From: Sternotherus odoratus
Lineage: Eukaryota; Chordata; Testudines; Kinosternidae
Assembly (NCBI GenBank): GCA_032164245.1
Contig: JAVMKO010000002.1
Coordinates: 97,043,340-97,107,339 of the forward strand
Length of the DNA stretch: 64,000 nucleotides
Reading direction: 5' to 3'
Positions 8,100 to 18,549 of the stretch are shown here, piece after piece; the stretch's first letter is position 1, and the number at the start of each line of letters is the position of its first letter. The position numbers were made by a program, and so were the translations under genes. Below the pieces are notes generated by a model. That model was not told the origin of the DNA and did not search any database. It saw only the letters and a list, made by a program, of their open reading frames with translations.

Positions 8100-10246
8100 T
8101 CAGAGAATGTCAGCCTGCTGCTGCTGCTGCTCCTGCTTCTGCTGGCTTGTGGGGTGGAGTGGGTCGGTCCACGGAGCTTGCCCCCCCCGTGTTCTCACCC
8201 CGCGTTTGGGTGGGGAAGCTATGGGACTTGGGGGGGGGAGGTGGTTAGACAGGGGCTGCAGAGGTGATCTTTGGCCCTGCTGCAGCTCCACCAGAGATCG
8301 CAGCATGTTGCTTTGGTCCTCCATTATCCGGATCAAAGCATCCATGCGTCTTTCTTCGCGGTCCTGTCGCTGCAGCCACATTTCTTCCCTCTTTTCTGCT
8401 GCGGCTCTCGATTCCTGCCTGTCTCGATCCCTTGCCTGTATCTCTCGATCCCTTGCCTCTATCAATCTTTCCCTCCATTCCGTCTGGCGGGCTGCCTCAG
8501 CGCGCGAGTTCTCCAGGAGTTCACTGAACATATCATCGCGCGTTCGCGTTTTCTTTTCACGCTTTCGTATCAGCGATGCACGGCGGGAGGAGCAGGACGG
8601 GGGATTCTGAGATAATTGTTCATCTGTGGGCGAATGTGGGCAAAGAAAGTTTGAAAGTTATGAGACAGATACATTCAAGGTTAGGAGGCAGATGCAGTCT
8701 CGGATGGTACACAATGGGAGTACTATGCCGTTTGCAACCTCAGTATTCAGAGGCCTGATATGATTTCTGTACAAGGTCATGTTCTACACCTAAAAGTGAC
8801 TGAATAGCTCACAGAAAAGTCAGAGCATCTCAGACACATATGCGTGCCTCAGCCCAACACGGCTTCTGAAAGCACCGTGCAGCCGGCCATGGTAAGTTAA
8901 AAGCAGCACTTGCATATTGTAGAGTAACCCCACCTCCTTCCCCCCACCGCGTGGCTCCCACTGAACCGCAAACTGCAAAACAAAGGCAAAAAAATCTCTC
9001 GCTAAGGGCTAAGGGCTGGTTGGGGCTCTTCAGACCGCTTGCAGACTGTTCAGATTCCCTGCTAGCTACCGCTACGGGCTGGAGGAGGGTGGGGGGGTGA
9101 GCGTTTGGGGGGGGCGGTTGGTCGGTCCTCAGCAGAAAAGAGTACTTTGCAGCTGGGAATCTTTATCTCCCTACTAATTGCAGTCCGTATTTCAAACAGG
9201 CAGCCATGAATGACATCACTTTGCTGAGAATTTCTCAGAGAGATAGAGAGCGCATGCTCCTTGCCTCCATGCAAAGTCCTGGTCCGTTCGCCGCAATGCT
9301 AGCCTGCTCCATGATACCAGACTACTTACTACTTTCGTGGCGTGGGATGGTCTCCTATCACGGGGGACCACAGAAGGTGGCTCTCCCCAGAAATCTGCTG
9401 CGGAAGATTCATCGCTACCTCCTGGATAGCTTCATTGAAATGTCCGCGGAGGACTTCCGGTCAATCCCGGAGTATATTGACAAACTCTTTGAGTAGAAAT
9501 TGACCAGCAATGAAAGCACGCTAAGTCCTTAGGGCAAGTTACTCATTAATAAATGCTTCCTTTAAAAAATCACGCGTCATGTAATCCCTTAAAAAGAAAC
9601 ACTTACCCCCCTGGGAGGCTTGGGATGGTGCTGGCTGCAGGGTGATAAACAGCTCCTGGCTGTCTGGTAACACGGTTTCTCCGCTGGCCTCCTGCTGCTC
9701 CGTGAAATTTCCCTCCTCCTCATGGTCGTCCTCATCGGAATCAGTCTCCTCCCTGACGATTATCCCATCGGTGGAGTCCACGCAGACCGGTGCGATGGTG
9801 GTGGGGGCGCCCCCCATTATCTGATTTAGTTCATTGTAGAACCGGCATGTCCGCGGCGCGCCCCCTGATCGTCCGTTTGCCTCCTTGGCTTTCTGGAACG
9901 CTTGCCTCAGCTCCTTAATTTTCACGTGGCATTGCTGGGCGTCCCTGTTGTGGCCCCTTTCCATCATGGCCTTGGAGACTCTTCCATACGTGTTGGCATT
10001 CCGTTTGTTGTTGCGTAGTTCCAACATCACGGATTCCTCTCCCCAGATAGCGATGAGATCCAACACTTCACGAGTGGACCATGCTGGAGCTCTTCTCCTC
10101 TGGCTGGTCTCCAGGGCAGCTGAGCTCTGCATGGAGTCTTGTGATGCTGAGCTCTGCATGGCGGCTTGTGCTGCTGATTGCTCTGAATGGCGACTGAGCT
10201 GTTCAGGTGAGCTGGCCACGCTGACCAAACAGGAAATGGTATTCAA
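8100..10246 (-). CDS. Harbinger Myb/SANT-like DNA-binding protein, two exons
   Basis: Partner protein of the transposase, expected to bind element ends and help nuclear import. Exon 1 is 10246-9607 and exon 2 is 8623-8100. The intron (9606-8624) starts GTAAGT and ends CCCACAG. Joining in phase 1 gives 1,164 nt, exactly 387 codons plus stop. Residues 52-145 resemble a trihelix/Myb domain with RRRAPAWSTREVLDLIAIW, QQCHVKIKELRQAFQKAKEA and CRFYNELNQIMGG. An acidic linker (DSDEDDHEEE) follows. Exon 2 encodes an Arg/Glu-rich segment likely to be coiled-coil, then a proline stretch and a Gln-rich tail. I see no stop or frameshift, unlike the neighbouring transposase. The start chosen is the first ATG of the open frame; an upstream exon cannot be excluded. 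Confidence 0.8.
9206..9496 (+). CDS. Unidentified 96-residue frame inside the partner-gene intron
   Basis: I do not recognise this protein. It runs MNDITLLRISQRDRERMLL... to ...SAEDFRSIPEYIDKLFE. It looks soluble and partly helical, with basic and acidic stretches, and lacks a signal peptide or zinc-binding pattern. The ATG has a fair context (gcagccATGa), and an in-frame TGA lies upstream at 9098-9100. Possible splice acceptors lie just before it (ctactaattgcag ending at 9182, and a caaacag shortly after), so it could be a last exon. AATAAA follows at 9548-9553, 52 bp past the stop. It lies entirely in the minus-strand gene's intron, so it is not a shadow of that coding sequence. It could be a third gene of this Harbinger family, a captured host exon, or a chance frame. 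Confidence 0.5.
   Translation: MNDITLLRISQRDRERMLLASMQSPGPFAAMLACSMIPDYLLLSWRGMVSYHGGPQKVALPRNLLRKIHRYLLDSFIEMSAEDFRSIPEYIDKLFE
9548..9553 (+). terminator. Poly(A) signal after the unidentified frame
   Basis: AATAAA on the plus strand, 52 bp after the stop of the 96-codon frame. It could also be chance in AT-rich sequence. Confidence 0.35.
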
Positions 10247-10300
10247 ATGTTCCCGGGTCTTCTCCTATCTACTTGGCCAGAGCAGCGAGTTCAGAGTGCT

Positions 10301-10370
10301 GTCCAGAGCGGTCACAGTGGAGCAGTGAGGCAGTCCAGAGCGGTCAGAATGGAGCATTGTGGGACAGCCT
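10301..10370 (+). repeat. Right subterminal tandem repeat of the Harbinger element
   Basis: Two units with a 32-bp period, each starting gtccagagcggtcaga or a close variant and ending in gtggagcagtg or atggagcattgtggg. They share a gca(c/t)tgtggg core with the repeats at the left end, consistent with common binding sites. Confidence 0.55.
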
Positions 10371-10745
10371 CTGGAGGCTATTAATGTTGGTTGCGTCTTC
10401 ACCAGCCCACAATCGACCTTGGAATGTCGATTTCAGCCTTACTTCTCTCATTTTGGAGGAGTACAAAAGTCGATTTTGAGGGCCCTTTAAATCGACTTTA
10501 AGGGCATGTATGTGAAGACAGGTACACGTTTAATTCGACTTAACGTCGTTAAAGTCGAATTAAAGTTGCAGTGAAGACATTATATAGTACTGTTCAAAAC
10601 AGGGCTACATCAGGGTACATTAGGTATTTTTTTGAGTATGTCAGCAGGGGCTATGTGGGGCACCTAGAGTGCAACACTTTAGAGTGTTCTACAATTTACA
10701 CCCCACTGGTTCATATTGCTGCACTCTGGGGTAGACAAGCCCTTA

Positions 10746-13700
10746 ATCTCCCCATAGTTTCTTGTCCCAAACCACTCCCCTTGACTCTCCCCACCCCTGG
10801 TCTACTTCTTGTCCCCACCTTATGCTAATCAAGCAGTTTCCTCCTCCTCATTGTCTGGGTCTAGCAGGGGGGCCTTGAGATCATAGGAGAGACAGATTTC
10901 CTGCTTTCAGTTCTGGTGCCTGGACCCAGCCCCAATTAGCAGCCCAAACTTGCAAGTACAAGGAAAATCCTGGAGCATGCCCACCGTGGACGAATCTTCT
11001 GAGATTTTAGCCACAATGCTCTTGCAATTCCCCCCTGAGCATATGCAAATTGATTTCCCAAAGGCTTATAACATGGACAGATTTTCACAGGTTACAACAA
11101 AAGGAACATCTGTGACACAAAGCCTAACCCCCTGTCAAATTTCAAGTCCCTGCTCCAAAGTATTGGGTACTAGAGCTTTTCAAAGGAAAGATTGCAGGAA
11201 CATATTTTCCTTTAGTCTCATTCTCAGAAACAGAATTGTTTTGGCTAGTATTTTCCAGAAACATTAAGCCTAAGGCAAGACACCTGGCATGGAAAATTTC
11301 AGCCCAAACAGTTTCAATGTGGCAAAGTTATTGGCAACTGCGCTAGGGTCTTAGAGTGGGAAGTGTCAAGCAATCTTGATATTAGGTGGTGTTACCAGTC
11401 CCACTGATAACAAATAAACCAGCTGTTTAGGCCCAGTCCTGGAAGTCCTCCCTGCTTGGCTTGAATGGGAGTGTCACACACAGATGGCTTGCAGAACTGA
11501 AGCCTTTCTATTTAATTTGTATTCAATAATGGTCTTGTTGAACCTCAACTAAATCTTCATTTGAAAATCAGCCATACACCCTCAATGATCTGTATAATTA
11601 GATTCATGATACATACTGCAGTGTTTACTGAAACATGACAGATGGTTATTATTTTTAGAAAGAAGGCGCATGTGTGTATTAGACTCAGGATACACCTGTT
11701 GAAAATGCCACTCCTTCCGACTGATAAAGGATAGTCAAAGCGTGTTCAGGGGCAAAACAGAACAAAAACAAGCCTCCCTCTCCCAAACTCAACAAGAAGA
11801 GCAGAACCCACGTGCTGTTTCATATGTGCCACAATTATGGCTCTATCCAGTCAGTGACAACTGCATGAGAATAATTCCTACTGTTGTGTGACCTGGCAAA
11901 AATGTAATTTTCACATAAAAATATGATTAAATGATTTGAATTTGCTACAAATTTTTAGGTTTGTACCTTGAAAATGATAGTTTTAAAGGGAGGAAATCTG
12001 ATTTTCAGGACCCCCTCCCCTTCCTCCCAAACATTAGTGCTTATTTTAAAAAGTGTGAACATTTGTCCTTGACCAAATGAGGAGGAAGTGTGGAGATGGG
12101 GCCGCTTCAAGAAGGAGGGTCATGTTCCAAAGGAAGCTGTGTAGCTCAGTGGAAGAGGACATAGCAGTACTGAGGAGGATGGTACAGTTCTGTGGTGAAG
12201 GCATGGCTTCAAGGCTCGGCTTCAACAAGGGAGACATTAGTGAAGATAACAGATGCTGAGTGCAGATGTGGAAGAGAAATGGTGGCAGGCTCATTGCTAG
12301 ACTTCATTTGTCATGAAGAATGGTTGGAAATAGCTGATGGAGAGGAAGAAGCTGCATTTGGGATATGAAAAAGGAGGCGTCATGAGAGTCATAGGCTGGG
12401 AACTGCAATGGTCAGAAAGATTTGAGGGAAAAGGCCACATCTCAGCGTTCAGGGCTAGCTGTATCTTTGGCCTCTTTCTCAGTCTCTTCAAGGGTACCCC
12501 TTCTAAGACCATGCCAAGCACCTGCACTTCTCTCCGGGTGCAATCCTGTGACTTACCCTGCTCTTAGACTGGGTCTCCAAGCTACAGCACCTCTGTTTAC
12601 TAAGGATGTTTTCTTACCAGCTCCAACAACTGGGTTTGGCACCTGCCAGTGACTCTGCTCAGTAGTCAGTATGAAAATGCAGCGACTCCAGACAGCTTCT
12701 TCAAAGCAAAATGAATTTATTCCTAGGAACATGAGAGGGAACAGGTTAAAACAAAAAGGCCTATATACATATTACCTCATCTAATGCCACATCTAACTTA
12801 CTTCACACATACACACACTGCTCCTTCTGTCTCTCTTAGCTTCAGGGTTAAGATTTTTAATTACTCCCAAATTTTTCATCTCATTTCCCCCCACTTGGAT
12901 TGCTTCATTTCCTCTGTCAGCAGCCAGGGATGGGCCCTTACATGGTTTATAGTAGATTTCCAAAAGCTTGAAACTTGTATTGTTCCCTTACATATTAGTG
13001 GTTTGAGGTGTAACTAAAGTCATTCCGGCAAACGCTGAAATCTATAAAGGATTGAGTTTTCCTTCTGCACCCTGGATCAGAGAGCAGAATGGAGAGCAAA
13101 CAAACAGAGGTGCACAACTGCTTCAGAAAAAATAATGCATCTATCTCCCACACGGTCTTCGCAGCTTCTCATCTGAAAGTACCACAGACCTGAGCCTGTG
13201 ATTAACTGAGTACCCTTAAAGTCAACTGGTGTTGAGGGCATCCAGCACCAGGCAGGGTTGGGACTTTTCTAAACTACTTCGAGGAATCATTTCACTTGCC
13301 TCTGAAATGCAGGTGTCTCTCGTGTGAAACATATCAACTGTGCTCCAAACAACATCCAAAAAAGAGGTTGAAGAATAGCTCAAGTGCAATTAATCTGAAT
13401 GCTCTGAGTTGTAAAAAATGTGAGGAAAGTGTCTGCTGCCTCAGTTAAATAACTGCAAAATGATGGCTCTATTCTGGGCTCCATACTGCAGTAGAATTTC
13501 AACATTGCATTGTTGCCATAAAATGGAGGAAAGTAATGCAGAGAAATCGGAAGTAGAGAGGAACGTGTTGAGAGGATTCTTTCCATTTTTTTCTTAACTG
13601 ACCCATATGGGCAGGAGGAAGAAGATACTTTTGATTATGAAAACACACCAACCAGATGCCACATCAGCCCTGGATGGGCTGCAGTGTATTTCGTTTCAAA

Positions 13701-16242
13701 TGTGCAGACTGCTGTTCACTGACGGAATGTGCTGTGGAGTGAGACAGGGCCGAGAGAGGAAATGCCTATTATCTGAAAAGCTGTCTGATGTCAATAGGAC
13801 ATTGCGATCAGTTAAACACCTCACAATTTGACCTTTAGCACATACAGTATTTGCAATATGGGCGAGTTACACTTTATGTGTTGTGATGAGGAGATAGGCT
13901 GTCTTCATCCTCTGATGCCCCAGAAACTGCTTAGAGCCACTTTCATTTAGTGTTCACTCTGTACATTAGTCTAAGCCCTTCTCCCAACACAACTGTAGTG
14001 CAACATGACTTTTAAATCCCTACATCTTTCAGCCCCTCTTTACAAGGGTCCTGGAGGAGAGGTACCATTTTCTAGGGAGTGTCTTAATTCTGGGCTTAAT
14101 TAGGTCCCCCCGTTCCCCTTCCCATAACATGGCCCTCCTGGCATTTATCAGGTTAGTCAGCCAAGGGCTAATTAGTTCCTGACCTCCCCTGCCTTTCCTT
14201 CTGATTAAGTAATTGTTCAATCAGCCCTCACTGGGTGAACTAATTGAGGTTATGGAGATTAGAGAGCTGGCCCACCTGTCCAGTCTAAGCACTTTGTCAT
14301 GTTTGGCAGCCAGAACGATATTGTTTCCTGATTTTTGTATACATTAAAAACTTCCTAATCAACAAGGTAGAGAGCTAGACACTGGAACTGAACTAATGCA
14401 AAATGTAGGGAAGATTCAAACTTTGTCTTAGATCTGGTTTTAAAGTAGTCCAATCTAGATCACCATATCCAAACAAGTCTGAAATCTGAGGACATTTAGA
14501 TTCTGGTTGGTTCTAGATAGCAACATGTTGACTTGGGCCTTAGCTTTAGTTATGGTGAATTAATGTCAGGCTAAATTTTGACTCAATGTATATTCAGTTT
14601 TTACTTAATCCTTTTACTTATACGTGCACATTCCCATTGACTTAAGTGGAAGTTTGTTTAAGTAAAGACTGAGTAAAAAACCTGAGGATTTGAATCATCA
14701 TTGTTAACTTCCTTGTGTTGATTTTAAAAGAGGAAGATAAGGGGATGGGAGAGGGAGAAGACATGGTACCATTTTTATTTACATTTATTGTTTGTTTCAG
14801 TATCTGAACTAGCATCACACAGAAGTTTTCTGTGCTCCATTTTCCTTTTATGTACATCTCTAATATTTAGGTGCACATACAATCAAAACCTTCATGTTGA
14901 TGAAGGAAATAATGAAGGGCTCACTCCATCTATCGGGAGTACTGGTGAGTAGCAATAGGATGTCTGATGCATCGCTGAAGCGGAGATTTAAATCCAGGCA
15001 GATGAACCTCTCTGCAGGCTGAGCTATTTTCCAGGACTACAGCACTTTAATTATTTGTAAAAAAAAAAGAAGTGACAGCAAGAGCTCATGGGGAGTGAGC
15101 AGGCTGGCGACCAAAACATGTAAATAGCACAGAGGGAAAAGAAAAATAGAAACAGGAAAAACAGCCAGTGTGTCAGCCATGGTTAATGATGACTATCTTT
15201 AGCACATTTCTAGTCAGACATATGGCTTTTCTGTCTTTGTCAATAACAGAGTGGTCAGACAGCTGTGAAACTTCTGTAGCTTATCACAGTTGCTATGACA
15301 CCATTAGAGGCCTGGTACTGTAAAGGGGATAAAGGAAGATAAAACTGTTGAGACTGGTAGCTACTGGTACTGAAGAATTACATACTAAATGTATCATGGC
15401 TGTGCTAAATTAATCATCATTCAGAGACATTGGGTGTATACATCTAGCGAGAGGTAGGTTTGTTAGCTTCTCCAAACCGTAATGCCTGATGCCCATGTTT
15501 CAAGAACTCAGTCTCCACTATGGGCATTTTCCCCATAGAACTTGCTGTTATAGCTGGGGGCTGAGGGAAAATGTACTAATCAAATGCTATATTCAAAGAA
15601 CTTCAGACAAGTTGGCAATAAATTATTCAATGGATAAGTTAGATATAAAATTAGAAAATAATGAAAACATCAAATAATCTACTTATAAATAAATAAATAC
15701 ACTCAAGAAATTTAGAATGGGTGGGTAGAAAATTCAGGAAGAAAGGAGAGAGAGTATTTATCTGATGAGTAATTCATTATGTATTATTTGCCTAGCATCC
15801 AGGTCAAGACCTGCATTTTAAGAAAGAAATTAAGTGTTTGCTTTAAAGGTGCCAGTGTTAAAGCTGTTAATATGTAGGAAACCATGACTGTATTGATCTA
15901 AACCTGGGGAAAACTGTAGTCAGAAATGGGGTGGCCAAAGACAGCAGGTTTGAGAACCTCATACTGAAGAAGGCTTGCTTGAGGGCGCTTTAAGCAAGCT
16001 AGTTTCCCATTCCCCCATTCTTATAATTGTTTTCTGCACTTGTATTCTCCCTCTGGGGTCCAGCAAGGGCACCCACTCTTAGGCTTCTGGCTCCCCAGCC
16101 ACCACCTCACTTGGGTGGAGACATGCATCTCTCTCTGTCCTAATGGGTGTATTTCCAGGGGGTGCAGCTCCCTGCCTACATTGTGAATTCCCCAGAAAAG
16201 TCAGACTGCCACCCTAAGAAGACCTGCTTTGCCTTCTCTACA
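10746..16242. other. Long stretch without recognisable genes
   Basis: Mostly AT-rich unique DNA. I see no exon with conserved protein-like content, no RNA gene and no clear transposon ends. Frames up to about 105 codons occur (for example 10950-11267) but read as non-coding. Confidence 0.5.
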
Positions 16243-16690
16243 GCAGGGGTTGGAACCTTTGGCACGTGGCCCATCAGAGTAACCAGCTGGTGGCAGAGGG
16301 TTGAGGTGTAAGGGGATGAGGGCTCTGGCTGGGGGTGCAGACTCTGGGGTGGGGCTGAGTTTGGGATGTGGGAGGGGCTCAGGGCTGGGGCAGAGGGTTG
16401 TGGTGTGGAGGGGTGTGGGCTCTGGGGTGGGGCCGGAGATGAGGGGTCTCAGGTGAAGGCTGCCCTGGGGCTATGGTGGGGAAAGAGGACTCACCCCGCC
16501 CTCTTTTGCCACAGCAGCTTGGGATCTGGGGAGAGATACCTCTCCCCAGCCACAGCAGCTCCAGTGGGGCTGGGCCGGGCCGAGAGAGGGGCTCCTCTCT
16601 CTGGCAGCTCCGGCGGGCCTTGGCCAAGCCAGGGCAAGGAAGGGGCTCCACTCCCCTGGCTGTAGCAAGTCCAGAGTAGGTCCATGTTAG
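16243..16690 (+). mobile_element. G-rich hAT-like non-autonomous fragment
   Basis: Starts with CAGGGGTTGGAACC near 16243, a hAT-like terminus. It continues as G-rich, minisatellite-like sequence of gggctctggggtggggc and ctcagggctggggcag phrases. Similar phrases occur at 24780-24860. No right terminus is seen. The 70-150 codon frames on both strands come from base composition. Confidence 0.4.
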
Positions 16691-17224
16691 GGCCAGCGGG
16701 GAGGGGCACCTCTCCTGATCGCAGTCCTGAGGCATTGCATGGGGTTTAATAGGCAGCTGTGCAGCCACACAGATTAGAGGGAATTTAGGTCTAAGAGCTG
16801 GGCATTTGCATCCCTCTCTCCCAAGCATTTTTTAGAAAACTTTCTCAACTTACGGTTCGGTCTTGTCTTAGTCCATTGTTTAAAAAAAGAGTCCTTTAAA
16901 GTTCAAAACAGTTCCTAAGATTTACATTAGTCATGTCTCCTGGACAAATTATATAGAATTCCACAAACTTATGCATTTTTAATACAATGAGCTCCCAAAA
17001 AACTTAAACTTAAATCAATAGGTTTATCCAGGATCCTGTAGCAAACACATGGATCACTTCACATACTACTGAATTGCAGCCACCTTGAGGCCATTTGACA
17101 CCAGCAACAATATACAGAGTTTCTAAAGAGAAAGTAAAGGACAAGTCTTCCAACTGAAATTTCAGGGCAAAATATAATTGCTATTATTAATAATCTTGAT
17201 CATTCATGTTGCTCGAATTGCTCA

Positions 17225-17350
17225 TTTATCAGGTATAGAGCACAAAGACTTCTGTTGGGATAGGACCCCAATGTGTAAGATATTTTACACACACAAGGCA
17301 CAACCTTCCTTACCCCAAGGCACCTGCAGTCTAAACAGATGAAGTGTGGA
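17225..17350. repeat. Old dispersed repeat fragment
   Basis: Contains ataggaccccaatgtg followed by acacacaaggcacaacc and ccccaaggcacctgcagtct. The layout is like the fragment at 63181-63275, so both look like the same ancient repeat. I cannot name the family. Confidence 0.4.
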
Positions 17351-17524
17351 GGGGGAGGGAGGGAGAAAGAAGAAAAAAAAGCATGAATTTAGGCTTAGTG
17401 GACCTAACAGCTCTATTCTTTAGAGACCACATGGGATAGGACCTCAGTTTTATGTCCCATCTTTAAGGCTGCACTTCCAGTAGCATGGAGCCCCACTACA
17501 GTACTATGCTTGGGGCATTGTCAG

Positions 17525-17815
17525 TACAGCCAACCCAAAAACTCAAAAGTTATCAGTCAGCCCTCCCGCCAAATCATGAGATTGGCTTTAAAGTCATGAA
17601 CATTTTAAAAAATAACACACTTGCAGCTAGTTTAGTTGAGCCTTTAGCGTTCACATTTTTGAATTTTTCTCTGCAGCCACCAGGACCAGAAGAAAAAAAT
17701 ATTAAAAGCGGAGATTCAGCTGAAACCCCGTTATTGCAGGTGTTGGAACTTTAAGAAAAGAGCATCAAATATTGCAATGTTTGTGATAAAATCATGAAAG
17801 TTGGCAACATTGCAG
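17525..17815 (+). repeat. Dispersed repeat, copy A
   Basis: Shares, in the same order, aatcatgag near the start, agcggagatt, ggaactttaagaaaa and atgaaagttggcaac-like phrases with 21180-21405. The two are diverged copies of one non-coding family, otherwise unclassified. Confidence 0.5.
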
Positions 17816-18549
17816 TGGTTCAGTAAAGAAAAGATTTTGACAACAGAAGAATTCAATTCAAGGCTTGGAAGGCAGGTACCAAATGAGCCCAATGCTTCTT
17901 AGCTCTGAGATCAGACTGTGTTCATGCAGCTATGTTTCAATTTAATGATTTAATTCAAACAAGCAGGATGTGGTGTTTTGTTTATTCCATGCAGTGGATT
18001 CCACAATACCATGGTGCAATTCTTTGGACATATAAATGTTTACGCTCAAGTTTCCAAAATAGCAGCCAGAAAAAAAGGCAGGGGAGAAAGAAGTTAAAGA
18101 GTAGAAAAACCTTGTACATGTTCCAAATTACTTTGTCAAAGTAGTAACCATAAGCAAACATGATAACCCTGTATATATAGACATATTACTGTATTACCGC
18201 TTTGTATGTAATGTCTTAAAATTATACACGTCACGTAATGAATGCTCTGTACACAGCATAGAAAAATCTGTGGCAGCTGAGACAGGCTCGTGCGACTTGG
18301 GCTGGGGGCTGTTTCACTGCTGTGTAGACTTCCAGGTTTGGGCTGCAGCCTGAACTCTGGGACCCTCCCATCTCTCAGGGTCCTCAAGCCCGAGCCCAGA
18401 AAGGTACACAGCAATGAAACAACCCTGCAGACTGAGCCCCTTAAGCCAGAGTCAGCTGGTACAGTCCAGCCATGGGATTTTCTTTGCTGCATACACATAC
18501 CTTAGTCTTGTTTTCTATCTTTGAAATGCTAATATTTCTACAATCGCCA

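Larger units (their letters stand above)
6208..10579 (+). mobile_element. PIF/Harbinger transposon, nearly full length
   Basis: Flanked by a TTA duplication (6205-6207 and 10580-10582), the length and type expected for PIF/Harbinger. The left end reads AGGGTATGTCTTCACT and the right end in reverse TGTCTTCACT, so the right terminus has lost a few bases. It holds a broken transposase on the plus strand (6570-7838), a Myb/SANT-type gene on the minus strand (8100-10246) and a small unidentified plus-strand frame (9206-9496). The first two are convergent. Both subterminal regions contain short tandem repeats that may bind the partner protein. The transposase is dead, but the ends and partner gene look usable in trans. 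Confidence 0.85.
6081..10742. mobile_element. Old MITE split by the Harbinger insertion
   Basis: The two halves, 6081-6204 and 10583-10742, are diverged inverted repeats of each other. Left starts gggtttgccacagtg; the right end read in reverse starts gggcttgtctaccccagag. They keep matching with gaps for over 100 bp. TAA (6078-6080) and TTA (10743-10745) flank the outside. The 4.4-kb Harbinger element lies in its middle and carries its own TTA duplication. The MITE is non-coding and older than the insertion. Confidence 0.6.
16691..18549. other. No gene seen apart from the two repeats noted
   Basis: AT-rich, with a purine tract at about 17348-17383. No coding or RNA gene can be supported. Confidence 0.45.

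Noticed and set aside
8107..8615. Plus-strand frames of 87-167 codons opposite the Myb/SANT exon 2
   Set aside because: They are antisense shadows of the Arg/Glu-rich exon (8100-8623), which has the better family match and splice structure.
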